Shown here one piece after another: positions 29,429 to 39,590 of a stretch of 64,000 nt of DNA. A program made the position numbers and the translations under genes. Each line of letters opens with the position of its first letter. The first letter of the stretch is position 1. Under the pieces are notes generated by a model. The model was given only the letters and a program-made list of their open reading frames with translations, did no database searches and was not told the DNA's origin. This DNA is from Acinetobacter baumannii (lineage in GTDB: Bacteria; Pseudomonadota; Gammaproteobacteria; Pseudomonadales; Moraxellaceae), in assembly GCF_016508585.1 (NCBI RefSeq), contig NZ_JADVOP010000002.1, positions 1 to 64,000 of the forward strand, read 5' to 3'.

Positions 29429-31475
29429 TGATATCAGCCTCATTAGATGGTGGAGTTGAGGTATTACTTTGTCTTTGTGTATTGCTGTGGCTCTGTCCTG
29501 AATTGGCTGTTGAGTTTGGCTTTGGTTTCGGCATAGCATTTGGATCAGCTGCAAGTGAAACATCACCACTTGGTAACTCACCCGGCTTGATACCGGCAGT
29601 CATCAAACCACCGCTGACCTGATGGTTGAGTGGAGCGATTGGATTTTTCTTGCGGGTTAATAACCAATAGTCAAAAACTGGACGGGCAATTTTTGCAGCA
29701 GAGCCACCATGACGACCATTTTCCCAAATGACGGCTATGGCAATTTCAGGATTTTCAGCAGGGGCAAAGCCGACAAATAAACCGTGGTCCAATTGTCTTG
29801 ACGTGAGAGCCGCCTCATTATAGCGTTTACCTTGGGCAATACTCTTCACCTGTGCAGTTCCTGTTTTACCCGCGATTTGATACATAGGTGTACGGATACC
29901 ACGTCCTGTACCAGACTGAATGACATCGACCATTGCTTCACGCATTTTTATCCAGTCTTCGTCCGTGCCGCTAAAATTGATTTTTCCTGTAGGCGCATTA
30001 TGGACAGGATGTTTTTTTGCACCTTTCGATTCACGTAAAACATGAGGGGTAACATGTGCACCATGATTGGCGGTAATTGCTGTTGCCATGGCAAGTTGAA
30101 GCGGTGTCGCAGTAAATGCACCTTGGCCAATACTCACAGAAATCGTTTCACCCTTGAGCCATTTGCTTTTACGGGTACGCATTTTCCATTCTGGACTTGG
30201 ATAAAGCCCCGTGCTTTCACTCGGTAGATCTACACCTGTTTTTTCACCAAAACCAAATTGACGCATCCACTCGTTCATACGGTCGATACCCATTTGATAG
30301 GACAAAATGTAGAAATAGGTATCACAAGAAACCACGATGGATTTATGTAAGTTGACTGAACCATGTCCAGTTTTTTTCCAGTCACGGAATTTATGCGAAT
30401 CGCCAGGCAAATGGAAATAACCCGGATCAGAAATTGCAGTGCCCCAATCTACTGTTTTAAAGTGGATACCTCCTAAACCTTCCATTGGTTTGATCGTTGA
30501 ACCTGGTGGGTAGGAGCCTTGAACAGCACGGTTATAAAGGGGCTGATCGAGATTATCACGCAAGGCGGTATAGTCATCATGCCCAATTCCGGTCACAAAT
30601 AAATTTGGATTGAAGCTTGGACTGGAGACGAGTGCTAAAATTTCACCTGTGCGTGGATCAATGGCAACAATCGCACCGCGACGATCTTTAAGTTGTTCAG
30701 CAGCTACGGTCTGTAAGCCATAATCAAGTGAAAGGTAGAGATCATTGCCACGCGTCGATTCTTTACGACCTAAATGACGTAGTACATTGCCATGGGCATC
30801 TGCCTCGATAGACTCATAACCCGGCACACCGTGTAATAGGTCCTCATAAGATTTTTCAACACCAATTTTTCCAATCAAGTTGGTACCGGCATAGCTGTCT
30901 TTATCAATTGCTTTAAGTTCTTTGTCATTGATACGTCCAACATAGCCAATCACGTGTGCAAATAACTCACCATGTGGGTAATAACGTGTCATTTGGGTTT
31001 CAATATCTACCCCTGGGAATTGAAATTTGACTTCACTGAAGCGTGCAATATCTTGTTCTGTAAGGTTAAGTTTTAAGGTAACCCGTTCAGTCTTTTTAGA
31101 CGTTTTAATTCGGCTATTGAAACGATCTATATCTTCTTGAGAGAGATTTAAAATCGGAATTAAACGTTGAACGGTACCTTCAATATCTTCGACATCAGCC
31201 TTACTCAAAGTTGCCGTAAAAACTGGATAGTTGTCTGCCAATAAAATACCATTGCGGTCATAGATATAACCACGTGCCGGGGCAATAGGCTGTAAACGGA
31301 TACGGTTTTTATCCGATGCTTCGCTAAACTCCTGGTGATGGAAAATCTGCAGATAAGCATAACGTGCAATCAGCAAACACATAAAAAATGAAACAATACC
31401 AATCGCAAAAAAAACACGACTGCGAAAGATGCGTTTTTCTTGTTGGACATTTTTTAAAGGAAACTGCTGCTTCAT
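29421..31475 (-). CDS. mrdA: penicillin-binding protein 2
   Basis: A 684-residue transpeptidase for cell-wall elongation. One transmembrane helix at about 20-42 is followed by the PBP dimer domain (ARGYIYDRNG near 67-76) and the transpeptidase domain: active-site S326-T-I-K329, SCD as the SxN-type motif, and KTGTAQV near the end. A proline/serine/asparagine-rich tail of about 60 residues follows. Its end overlaps rsmD. No rodA or mreB is adjacent. Confidence 0.95.
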   Translation of the reverse strand: MKQQFPLKNVQQEKRIFRSRVFFAIGIVSFFMCLLIARYAYLQIFHHQEFSEASDKNRIRLQPIAPARGYIYDRNGILLADNYPVFTATLSKADVEDIEGTVQRLIPILNLSQEDIDRFNSRIKTSKKTERVTLKLNLTEQDIARFSEVKFQFPGVDIETQMTRYYPHGELFAHVIGYVGRINDKELKAIDKDSYAGTNLIGKIGVEKSYEDLLHGVPGYESIEADAHGNVLRHLGRKESTRGNDLYLSLDYGLQTVAAEQLKDRRGAIVAIDPRTGEILALVSSPSFNPNLFVTGIGHDDYTALRDNLDQPLYNRAVQGSYPPGSTIKPMEGLGGIHFKTVDWGTAISDPGYFHLPGDSHKFRDWKKTGHGSVNLHKSIVVSCDTYFYILSYQMGIDRMNEWMRQFGFGEKTGVDLPSESTGLYPSPEWKMRTRKSKWLKGETISVSIGQGAFTATPLQLAMATAITANHGAHVTPHVLRESKGAKKHPVHNAPTGKINFSGTDEDWIKMREAMVDVIQSGTGRGIRTPMYQIAGKTGTAQVKSIAQGKRYNEAALTSRQLDHGLFVGFAPAENPEIAIAVIWENGRHGGSAAKIARPVFDYWLLTRKKNPIAPLNHQVSGGLMTAGIKPGELPSGDVSLAADPNAMPKPKPNSTANSGQSHSNTQRQSNTSTPPSNEADISE

Positions 31476-31752
31476 ACGTCGTCGGCTTTAGATACTGAAA
31501 ATTGGTGAATGCGAGGGCGAAACATTTTACCCTAGATTGAGGATTAAAAAGTAAAAAACACAAATAACTCGTAAAAATTTATGTTAACTAAAAATTTGGA
31601 CAAATCATGTTGTATATCAGGGTATGGATTTGACCTTAGCGACATTAAATTTATAGCGTTTTGTATATGAGTGCTAAAATAATTCTGTTAAAGTCGAGCA
31701 TTAAGGATAAAGAACTCGACCTAAGTTAAAGTTAGGGGTAATGGAGAAAATA

Positions 31753-32292
31753 ATGAGAAAAATATTTCCCTTATTAATGTTAGTTGCTGTAGGAAACTTC
31801 GCACATGCTGATGTTAAAGAATATTTGCCGGATTTGAAGGGAATTTTACCGGAGGCGAAGATTAAGCCAGAGGATGCATCTAAATGGAATTTTGGTGCAG
31901 GTGTGACTCAGCAGATGGTTCACTTCAATGCTGAATGGGTCAATCCTTATGGAATTGCATATACGAAATTAGGTGCTTTTTATAACGGTGATCATGAGTT
32001 TGCTGGACAGGTCGGTTATCGAATTCCTGTTGCATTAAATGGCACTGACAAAAATGGATTCTATGTGGGGCTTTATGGTGGTTCGCTTAAAAGTAAAAAA
32101 GTAGACGGAAGCGATGAAGTTCAATATGGTGGTGGTGCTGATATTGCTTATGTTTTGTTGAATAAAGAACGTATAAGCACATTTAGTGTGGGAATGGGTG
32201 CAGGAAGTGAACTTCATAATAAAAATGGAGATATGATCTTGGAAACTCGTCCTCAGATACAATTCGCTTATACTTTAAGTGTAGGTTTTTAA
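31753..32292 (+). CDS. predicted outer-membrane beta-barrel protein
   Basis: A 179-residue protein with a signal peptide (cleavage after AHA, about residue 19). The mature chain is rich in alternating hydrophobic/aromatic strands (VGYRIPVAL, YVGLYGG, IQFAYTLSVGF) and ends in Phe, the usual C-terminal signal for outer-membrane barrels. The ATG at 31753 has GGAG six bases upstream and is preferred to 31741. Function unknown. Confidence 0.65.
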   Translation: MRKIFPLLMLVAVGNFAHADVKEYLPDLKGILPEAKIKPEDASKWNFGAGVTQQMVHFNAEWVNPYGIAYTKLGAFYNGDHEFAGQVGYRIPVALNGTDKNGFYVGLYGGSLKSKKVDGSDEVQYGGGADIAYVLLNKERISTFSVGMGAGSELHNKNGDMILETRPQIQFAYTLSVGF

Positions 32293-32352
32293 AATTTTAT
32301 GATTTTATACAGATCCTTCGACCGCCAATAGAAATAAATACGAGAGTCATGC

Positions 32353-33669
32353 ATGTTGGAATACGTTAATGGTTTGTGGCACGCTTTTACAGCTAGACCC
32401 GATCATCTTGCTATCTTAAGTATCATTCCTGTGACAGCCTTTGTAACTTGGGCACACGTTTGGATGGCACTGAAAATGGTATTCTATCCAATTACGTTTT
32501 GGGGATTTCATTTAGGTCCTTTACCCGTAGGTTGGCAAGGTATTGTGCCGCGTAAAGCTGGACGGATTTCTGGCATTATCACAGACAATACTTTATCGAA
32601 ACTCGGTTCTTTGCGTGAATTTTTAGATGCCATGGATCCAGAGGATATGGCGCGTATCATCGGAGAACAGGTTGGCTTTGAGCTTGAGCATCTGATCGAT
32701 GAAGTGATGTTGGATCGCAATGCTGTCTTGTGGGAAAATTTACCTTATTCCATCAAACGTCGTATTTATGGACAAGCACATAAGCAATTACCAGGTATCT
32801 TAAAAGAACTTGTGACCGAACTGACCATGAACGTTGAGTCACTGGTCAATATGCGTGATATGGTGGTCAATCAAATGGAAGGTGACCGCCGTTTGATGGT
32901 GCGTATGTTTTTGAAAGTCGGTCAAAAAGAAATTAACTTTATTTGGCATATCAGTGCTGTTATTGGAAGTTTTTTCGGTATTTTTCAAATGTTTGTGTAT
33001 GTTTTTGTGCCACAGCATTGGACTGTTCCATTCTTTGCAGCCGTATGGGGCTTCCTCACCAACTGGATTGCAATCTGGATGGTATTTAATCCCGTTGAAC
33101 CACATTACATTCGTTATCCACAATTTTTTGAACGAACAAAAAATCGAAAATTTCCATGGATTAAACCTGTTATTCCTCGAATAGGCACATATAATGTTCA
33201 GGGCGCGTTTATGAAACGCCAAGAAGAAGTGTCAGAAGTCTTTGCAAGTGTAGTGACTGAAGACCTCATTACGTTAAAATCGATCATGACAGAAATGATG
33301 TATGGTCCAAAGAAAGACAAAACGCGCCGTATTGTGAAGCGTCATATTAACGAAATTATGGAAACTCCATTGGTTCGTACGTCTTTACAATTGTCTTTGG
33401 GACCAAAAGAGTATGCAAAACTCAAGACAGACTTGATTGATCGTTCAATTGAAATTACGATGGTGCCTGTTTGCGACCCAGCGTTTAATGCGAGCCGTGC
33501 ACAGAAAATCTTTCAAATGTTTAGAGAGCGGATTAGAGAGTTAACCCCGAAAGAGTTTCAAAATTTATTACGTCCTGCATTTCAGGAAGACGAATGGATT
33601 TTGATTGTACTGGGTGGTGTTACTGGATTTTTTGCGGGTCTAATACATTTATTTGTGGCTTTCTTATAA
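32353..33669 (+). CDS. DUF445 family membrane protein
   Basis: A 438-residue protein with membrane segments at about 20-45, 200-245 and the last 20 residues. It carries the DUF445 pattern twice: GWQGIVPRKAG near 59-71 and FLTNWIAIWMVFNP near 234-247. The soluble middle is helical. Function of the family is unknown. GAGAG lies upstream of the ATG; adk follows after 83 bases. Confidence 0.75.
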   Translation: MLEYVNGLWHAFTARPDHLAILSIIPVTAFVTWAHVWMALKMVFYPITFWGFHLGPLPVGWQGIVPRKAGRISGIITDNTLSKLGSLREFLDAMDPEDMARIIGEQVGFELEHLIDEVMLDRNAVLWENLPYSIKRRIYGQAHKQLPGILKELVTELTMNVESLVNMRDMVVNQMEGDRRLMVRMFLKVGQKEINFIWHISAVIGSFFGIFQMFVYVFVPQHWTVPFFAAVWGFLTNWIAIWMVFNPVEPHYIRYPQFFERTKNRKFPWIKPVIPRIGTYNVQGAFMKRQEEVSEVFASVVTEDLITLKSIMTEMMYGPKKDKTRRIVKRHINEIMETPLVRTSLQLSLGPKEYAKLKTDLIDRSIEITMVPVCDPAFNASRAQKIFQMFRERIRELTPKEFQNLLRPAFQEDEWILIVLGGVTGFFAGLIHLFVAFL

Positions 33670-33740
33670 AATTGATGCCATTACGATGATAAGTTTTAAT
33701 TTGTCATGGCAAACGGTATCATAAATATTGTTTTAAATGA

Positions 33741-34406
<666 letters not shown>

Positions 34407-34448
34407 TTCTGCAGGTTGAAACCTGATTTTTAAAGTTTTGACAATCGA

Positions 34449-34480
34449 AGAGACCTGATTCATATTAGGTCTCTTTTTTA
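34449..34480 (+). terminator. adk terminator
   Basis: AAGAGACCT pairs with AGGTCTCTT around ten bases, followed by a T run. Confidence 0.9.
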
Positions 34481-34497
34481 TTAGCGTGACGTTTAGC

Positions 34498-34713
34498 ATG
34501 AAGCTTGTATTAATTGTCTTGGTCATTATCAGTGTCTTGGTTTTATTGGGATTGTTGTATATGAGCTTTAAATTGTTACGTAAAGCACAAAAAGAAGAGC
34601 TTCAGCAGCGCCGTGAAATGAGAAAATCAGGTCAATATCAAGTTCATCCTCAAGTAGCGGAGGAATGGAAACGACTTGAAAAAATGAAGAAAGATTTGGA
34701 AAATAAAAAATAA
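34498..34713 (+). CDS. small membrane protein of unknown function
   Basis: A 71-residue protein: one hydrophobic helix at residues 2-24, then a highly charged cytoplasmic helix (KLLRKAQKEELQQRREMRK and a lysine-rich end). I chose the ATG at 34498; a GTG at 34486 in the same frame lies close to the adk terminator. It has no clear Shine-Dalgarno sequence. Family not recognised. Confidence 0.55.
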   Translation: MKLVLIVLVIISVLVLLGLLYMSFKLLRKAQKEELQQRREMRKSGQYQVHPQVAEEWKRLEKMKKDLENKK

Positions 34714-34738
34714 ATCATCAACGGCGCAATTAGCTGAA

Positions 34739-35416
34739 TTAAGCCGATTTGATTTCTTTTATAGCTCCAAACTCATATTTGTCAGGCCAATTACACACGT
34801 CTGATACCACACATTCATGACATTTTGGCTTACGCGCGATGCAGCAGTAGCGGCCATGCAAAATGAGCCAATGATGTGAGTCGATGATAAATTCTTTTGG
34901 AATGACTTTGATCAGGCGATGCTCAACCTCAAGTACATTTTTACCAACAGCAAGACCTGTGCGATTACCGACACGGAAAATATGTGTGTCTACAGCCATA
35001 GTCGGTTGGCCAAAAGCAGTATTCAAGACAACATTTGCTGTTTTACGACCTACGCCCGGTAAGGCTTCTAAATCGGTACGATTATCAGGAACCTGACTGT
35101 TGTGTTTCTCAATTAAAATTTTACATGCCTTAATCACATTTTCTGCTTTGGCATTATATAAACCAATGGTTTTGATATATTCTTTTAATCCCTCCACACC
35201 CAATGCATAAATCTGTTCAGGGGTATTGGCAACTGGAAATAATTTATCGGTAGCTTTGTTAACACTGACATCGGTCGCTTGAGCCGATAATGTGACCGCA
35301 ACCAAAAGTTCAAACGGTGTTGAATAATTCAGTTCAGTTTTTGGATCTGGACGCTGTTCACGGAGCCTTTCAAAGAAAGTCTGAATCTGTTGTTTTGTCA
35401 TATTTTTTACAGTCAT
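34739..35416 (-). CDS. nth: endonuclease III
   Basis: A 225-residue base-excision repair glycosylase/AP lyase for oxidised pyrimidines. Helix-hairpin-helix [12 protein letters not shown] with the catalytic lysine, catalytic Asp in AVDTHIFRV, and the [4Fe-4S] cysteines C-x6-C-x2-C-x5-C near the end. AAGGAG stands seven bases before the ATG at 35416, which overlaps the upstream gene as ATGA; the ATG five codons later aligns better with E. coli Nth. Confidence 0.95.
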   Translation of the reverse strand: MTVKNMTKQQIQTFFERLREQRPDPKTELNYSTPFELLVAVTLSAQATDVSVNKATDKLFPVANTPEQIYALGVEGLKEYIKTIGLYNAKAENVIKACKILIEKHNSQVPDNRTDLEALPGVGRKTANVVLNTAFGQPTMAVDTHIFRVGNRTGLAVGKNVLEVEHRLIKVIPKEFIIDSHHWLILHGRYCCIARKPKCHECVVSDVCNWPDKYEFGAIKEIKSA

Positions 35417-36213
35417 TCAGTTTCTCCTTGTAAATCAGATAATTTTACCAAAAGTTGATCAAGCTGAAGCTGCTTGTTTTGATCTGCCCGTACACTGAGC
35501 TGCTTTTCCAGTTTTTTAATTTGGGTACGTAGTTTAGCCAGTTCAATGGTGGTTTTTGCATCTATAACCATTGGTTTTTTTTGAGGTGCTTCTACCATTT
35601 CAATCGTCGGTAAAGACTGACTGTTTTGAGTAATCTGTGCAAATAACTCTGTATCAATTTCAGCACGAACCACAGGTCCTTTTCGATGAATACGCTGTTT
35701 TTCTTCGCGTTGGATATGTGCATAGTAGCGACTGCGTAAATCGTTTTGTTCTCTTATACGTTGTTCATTATTTGGGGTGGGGTGAATATCTTCTACTAAG
35801 TCGATGCAGTCTACAGGGCAGGGAGCAATGCATAATTCACAACCTGTACAAAGATCAGTCAGTACAGTGTGCATTAATTTTCCTGAACCAATAATGGCAT
35901 CTACAGGACACGCACTTATACATTTTGTACATCCGATACATTCATCTTCACGAATCACCGCTTTCATCCGTTGTGGGCGACCATCACTTTGAATTGGCCA
36001 GACACTCGGTTCTGCAATAAGTTTATTTCGATGAAGTAATTCTGCCAAAGCATCAGCAACTGGTTGTCCTCCAGGAACGCATTTATTGGCATCTTCACCT
36101 TCTACAATGGCTTTGGCGTAGGGTAAACATCCATCACGGTGACCGCAGAGTCCACATTGTGTCTGCGGCAAAATTGCGTCTATTTGCTGAATGATGGAGA
36201 GAGATGGATTCAT
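35413..36213 (-). CDS. RnfB/RsxB-like ferredoxin without membrane anchor
   Basis: A 266-residue iron-sulfur protein (start ATG 36213; a longer frame to 36279 has no ribosome binding site). N-terminal Fe-S cluster domain [15 protein letters not shown] with C-x2-C-x4-C-x16-C, then two ferredoxin [4Fe-4S] motifs [12 protein letters not shown] and [12 protein letters not shown]. The C-terminal 100 residues are charged and helical. Membrane RnfB proteins start with a transmembrane helix that is absent here, and no other rnf genes are present. It overlaps nth by ATGA, so it may serve the Fe-S protein endonuclease III or another soluble partner. Confidence 0.85.
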   Translation of the reverse strand: MNPSLSIIQQIDAILPQTQCGLCGHRDGCLPYAKAIVEGEDANKCVPGGQPVADALAELLHRNKLIAEPSVWPIQSDGRPQRMKAVIREDECIGCTKCISACPVDAIIGSGKLMHTVLTDLCTGCELCIAPCPVDCIDLVEDIHPTPNNEQRIREQNDLRSRYYAHIQREEKQRIHRKGPVVRAEIDTELFAQITQNSQSLPTIEMVEAPQKKPMVIDAKTTIELAKLRTQIKKLEKQLSVRADQNKQLQLDQLLVKLSDLQGETE

Positions 36214-36302
36214 GTGAATAAAGACTTTAAGCAAAAACAAAAGTTGTGTAAAACGTCGCGATGATGTGGATTCTAGCATGTTTTGTGCTGAAAATCTTTG
36301 CT

Positions 36303-36333
36303 CTAAATTGGCGCTATAAGTGCGCTAATTTAG
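36303..36333. promoter_or_regulatory. near-perfect inverted repeat in gdhA-rnfB spacer
   Basis: CTAAATTGGCGC and GCGCTAATTTAG are 12-base arms with one mismatch around a seven-base centre, in the divergent spacer 36214-36555. There is no T-tract, so it looks more like an operator than a terminator. The rest of the spacer is AT-rich without a gene. Confidence 0.45.
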
Positions 36334-36555
36334 ATCAATATGGTGGTGTTTTTTGTGGCATAAAATGCCAATAATTAGACAGTTTTTTATCCCTTGATTA
36401 GAAATTATCATATTGAATTTAAATATTATTTGAAAAAACATTTGAAAAAAGGTTGTGGATTGTCCACAAAAGCGATTAAATACTTTGCGCCAAAATTTAT
36501 CATTTTATTGAAAAGTTTGACCTTTTTTGTATCATTTTCTGCTGAGGAATGAACG

Positions 36556-37899
36556 TTGAAATATAGTAGCCTGAATGACTTTTTAAATTACGTAAAAGCA
36601 CGTGATCCAAATCAACCAGAGTTTTTGCAAGCTGTGGAAGAAGTGATGACCAGTTTATGGCCATTTATTGAAAAGAACCCAGAGTATGCTGAACAAGGTT
36701 TGCTTGAACGTCTTGTAGAGCCTGAACGCGCTATTCAATTTCGTGTTTCTTGGGTCGACGACAAAGGTCAAACACAAGTTAACCGCGCTTTCCGTGTCCA
36801 ATATAATTCTGCAATTGGTCCATTCAAAGGCGGTATGCGTTTTCACCCATCTGTAAACCTATCGATTTTGAAGTTTCTGGGTTTTGAGCAAACGTTTAAA
36901 AATGCTTTAACCACCTTACCTATGGGTGGTGGCAAGGGTGGTTCTGACTTTGATCCTAAAGGCAAGTCAGAGGGTGAAATTATGCGTTTCTGCCAAGCAT
37001 TAATGATCGAACTTTATCGCCATTTAGGTTCAAACACAGATATTCCAGCGGGTGATATTGGGGTGGGTGGACGTGAAGTCGGTTATATGGCTGGGATGAT
37101 GAAAAAACTCAGCAATGACACTTCCTGTGTATTTACGGGTAAAGGCTTGTCTTTTGGCGGTTCATTGGCTCGTCCAGAAGCGACAGGCTTCGGTACAGTT
37201 TATTTTGCTGAAGAGATGCTTAAAACTCGTGGTGATAGCTTTAAAGGTAAAACGGTCGCTATTTCAGGTTCAGGAAATGTGGCTCAATTTGCAGCAGAAA
37301 AAGCAATGTACCTGGGTGCAAAAGTAGTTTCTCTTTCTGACTCGAATGGTACAGTCTATGTAAAAAATGGTTTTAGCAACGAACTTCTTGCTGAAGTGAT
37401 GGAGCTTAAAAACGTAAAACGTGGACGTATTTCCGAATTTGCTTCGAAACATGGCTTCGAATATTTAGAAGGTCAACGTCCATGGTCTATTCCATGTGAT
37501 ATTGCTTTGCCTTGTGCAACTCAAAACGAATTAAATGAAGAAGATGCAGCAGTCTTGCTTCAAAATGGTGTGATCTGTGTTGCTGAGGGGGCAAATATGC
37601 CTTCGACATTAGAAGCTGTTGAAAAATTCGTTGAAGCTAAGATTCTTTATGCGCCAGGAAAAGCATCAAATGCGGGTGGTGTGGCAACTTCTGGTCTTGA
37701 AATGTCTCAGAACTCGATCCGTTTGGGATGGACTTTTGAAGAAGTGGATGAGCGTTTGCATGCCATTATGAAAGAAATTCATCGTAACTGTGTCAAATAC
37801 GGTACGCAAGAAGACGGTACAGTCAACTATGTAAATGGTGCAAATATTGCTGGTTTTGTGAAAGTTGCTGATGCAATGTTGGCGCAGGGCGTATTCTGA
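36556..37899 (+). CDS. gdhA: NADP-type glutamate dehydrogenase
   Basis: A 447-residue hexameric enzyme making glutamate from 2-oxoglutarate and ammonium. GPFKGGMRFHPSV, catalytic-lysine motif PMGGGKGGSDFD, GSGNVAQFAAEKA nucleotide motif and GKASNAGGVATSGLEMSQN. The start is TTG at 36556, with GAGGA seven bases upstream. A five-codon ATG frame (36549-36566) overlaps this start in another frame and could influence initiation. Confidence 0.95.
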   Translation: MKYSSLNDFLNYVKARDPNQPEFLQAVEEVMTSLWPFIEKNPEYAEQGLLERLVEPERAIQFRVSWVDDKGQTQVNRAFRVQYNSAIGPFKGGMRFHPSVNLSILKFLGFEQTFKNALTTLPMGGGKGGSDFDPKGKSEGEIMRFCQALMIELYRHLGSNTDIPAGDIGVGGREVGYMAGMMKKLSNDTSCVFTGKGLSFGGSLARPEATGFGTVYFAEEMLKTRGDSFKGKTVAISGSGNVAQFAAEKAMYLGAKVVSLSDSNGTVYVKNGFSNELLAEVMELKNVKRGRISEFASKHGFEYLEGQRPWSIPCDIALPCATQNELNEEDAAVLLQNGVICVAEGANMPSTLEAVEKFVEAKILYAPGKASNAGGVATSGLEMSQNSIRLGWTFEEVDERLHAIMKEIHRNCVKYGTQEDGTVNYVNGANIAGFVKVADAMLAQGVF

Positions 37900-37942
37900 T
37901 TTAAAGAAGCAATTTTCATATTGGATCGAAAGTTTTTATTCT

Positions 37943-37971
37943 ACCGAGTTAAGTGATTAGCTCGGTTTTTA
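37943..37971 (+). terminator. gdhA terminator
   Basis: ACCGAG pairs with CTCGGT around a twelve-base loop, followed by a T run. Confidence 0.8.
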
Positions 37972-37994
37972 TTTGCTCAAGATACAATACGTGT

Positions 37995-38414
37995 TTAAGG
38001 CTTGGCTGTAGTTTCAATAATTGAATCAAGTGTATACTGAAATTGAGATTGATCTGCTGCTGGATGCAAAATTTCGCTACGTTTTACTTTAATAATTTGC
38101 GTTGATTGAGGATCGTGTGTAAAACCATCAATACTCTCATAGAAATAGCTCGGTTGTTTTTCGATATATATTTTTTCTCCAGCTGGATTTAGGGTTAATT
38201 CACGCACTAATAGACAGGTTTGAGGTGCGACGCCTTCACATGGCTTGGTCTCCGGAGCAACTTCTAAAACAATGATCTTGGGTTGACTCGAAGTACTATG
38301 CACTTGCATAGTCTGATTTTTAATGGAAGTTGTTGATTGCGTTGAAGGGTCTTTGGTGCATGCAGACATCAATAATGGGCAAAGCAGCACAAGACTTAAT
38401 TTATAATTCATCAT
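37995..38414 (-). CDS. DUF4377 lipoprotein
   Basis: A 139-residue lipoprotein: lipobox LMSAC after a short hydrophobic signal, then a serine/threonine-rich linker. The DUF4377 domain follows with APETKPCEG, CLLVREL, FYESIDGFTHDP and ADQSQFQYTLDSIIE. The same domain forms the C-terminal half of the next gene on this strand (38655-39425). I start at ATG 38414; a longer frame goes to 38453. Function unknown; probably envelope-located. Confidence 0.75.
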   Translation of the reverse strand: MMNYKLSLVLLCPLLMSACTKDPSTQSTTSIKNQTMQVHSTSSQPKIIVLEVAPETKPCEGVAPQTCLLVRELTLNPAGEKIYIEKQPSYFYESIDGFTHDPQSTQIIKVKRSEILHPAADQSQFQYTLDSIIETTAKP

Positions 38415-38612
38415 ATTTACCAAATATTGGGTTGAACAGTAGTTATTCAACACGAAGCTAGATCTGCATGAGCCTGAATGAGTTATTGGTCTGTCAGTTG
38501 AACGATCTATTAAAATGGTGAGAAATTTTAGATTTTTTTTAATAACGCATCAGACAGTTGAATAGTTTTAAATCATTAACAATGTTGGATATTAAGTCAA
38601 AACATTTGACGC

Positions 38613-38645
38613 AAAAAAAGCTGAAGTTAAACTTCAGCTTTTTAT
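38613..38645 (-). terminator. terminator after META-DUF4377 gene
   Basis: A hairpin with AAAAAGCTGAAGT arms and a short loop. It has a T run on the minus strand, ten bases beyond the stop. Confidence 0.9.
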
Positions 38646-38654
38646 CAAATCAAA

Positions 38655-39425
38655 TTATTTTACAGTTTCACGCTCAATAATCATGTCTTGTACATAAGCA
38701 TATTTGGACTGATCAGCAGCAGGGTTTTTAATTTCATAACGCTTTAAACGTACAACTTGACGTTCACCTGGGTTATGTGTAAAGCCTTCGATTTGGTCAT
38801 AGAAATATGTCCAATCTTTGTCTACCTGAGTTTTTACACCGTTGTCAGCATATTTGATTTCACGTACTTGAAGACATTGCATTTTCATCACGCCAGCAGA
38901 ACACTCTTTAGTTTCTGGAGCAATTTCTAAGAAAATGGTTTCGCCTTGGCTTTGATATTTGGTTTCAGGTGTCATTTTCCCTGTAAACACAACCTTACCA
39001 CCTGTAGCATTCAACAAGGTTAAAGTTGGGCTTTCAGTATTGGCTGTATCCAGTACGAATGCTGTTTTACCTGCTTGGAACAATGAAGCAGCAAAGCTTT
39101 CCTGCTTCATTAATTCAGGTGAACACATCATATTGGTTGATGCAATATTACCTGTAACAAGCAAACCATTTTCAACTTTTGCACTTGTCATCAAACGGTT
39201 ACAGCCAGTCGCAACACTTAAGCGTTGATCAGCAAAGTTAAGCACGATCGGTTGTTTAGTTTCAGCTGGTTGGTATGACCACTGATAAGCATCCAAAGTT
39301 TGTTGTGCAGTACCTTGTTGTTGTAATACTTTCACAGCGGTATCACCTAATTTTTGAATATCACCCGATTGACAAGCAGCAAGCGCTAAAGGAAGTACGG
39401 CTAAAGCTAAATATTTGAATTTCAT
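38655..39425 (-). CDS. META domain + DUF4377 lipoprotein
   Basis: A 256-residue lipoprotein, lipobox LAAC at residue 18. Residues about 40-140 form a META/HslJ-like domain (YQWSYQP, TGCNRLM, STNMMCSPELM). Residues 160-256 form a DUF4377 domain (APETKECSAG, CLQVREIKY, FYDQIEGFTHNPG, ADQSKYAYVQDMIIE). The solo DUF4377 lipoprotein downstream on the same strand is its close relative, suggesting duplication with loss of the META part. META/HslJ proteins are linked to heat and novobiocin tolerance in E. coli; function here unknown. Confidence 0.8.
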   Translation of the reverse strand: MKFKYLALAVLPLALAACQSGDIQKLGDTAVKVLQQQGTAQQTLDAYQWSYQPAETKQPIVLNFADQRLSVATGCNRLMTSAKVENGLLVTGNIASTNMMCSPELMKQESFAASLFQAGKTAFVLDTANTESPTLTLLNATGGKVVFTGKMTPETKYQSQGETIFLEIAPETKECSAGVMKMQCLQVREIKYADNGVKTQVDKDWTYFYDQIEGFTHNPGERQVVRLKRYEIKNPAADQSKYAYVQDMIIERETVK

Positions 39426-39590
39426 ATTCTATTCACGTTATTAAAACTAGGCATAGGATAAAGCATTGTCCATAAAAAGATATGGAGACAGTTTATTAGT
39501 TCAGTTTCAAAATGTATCCATATAACTTAAAATTAAACAATACTTAACAAATTGTTATTAATTGTAGTCAATTTGAGCCCATTCAGCAAT

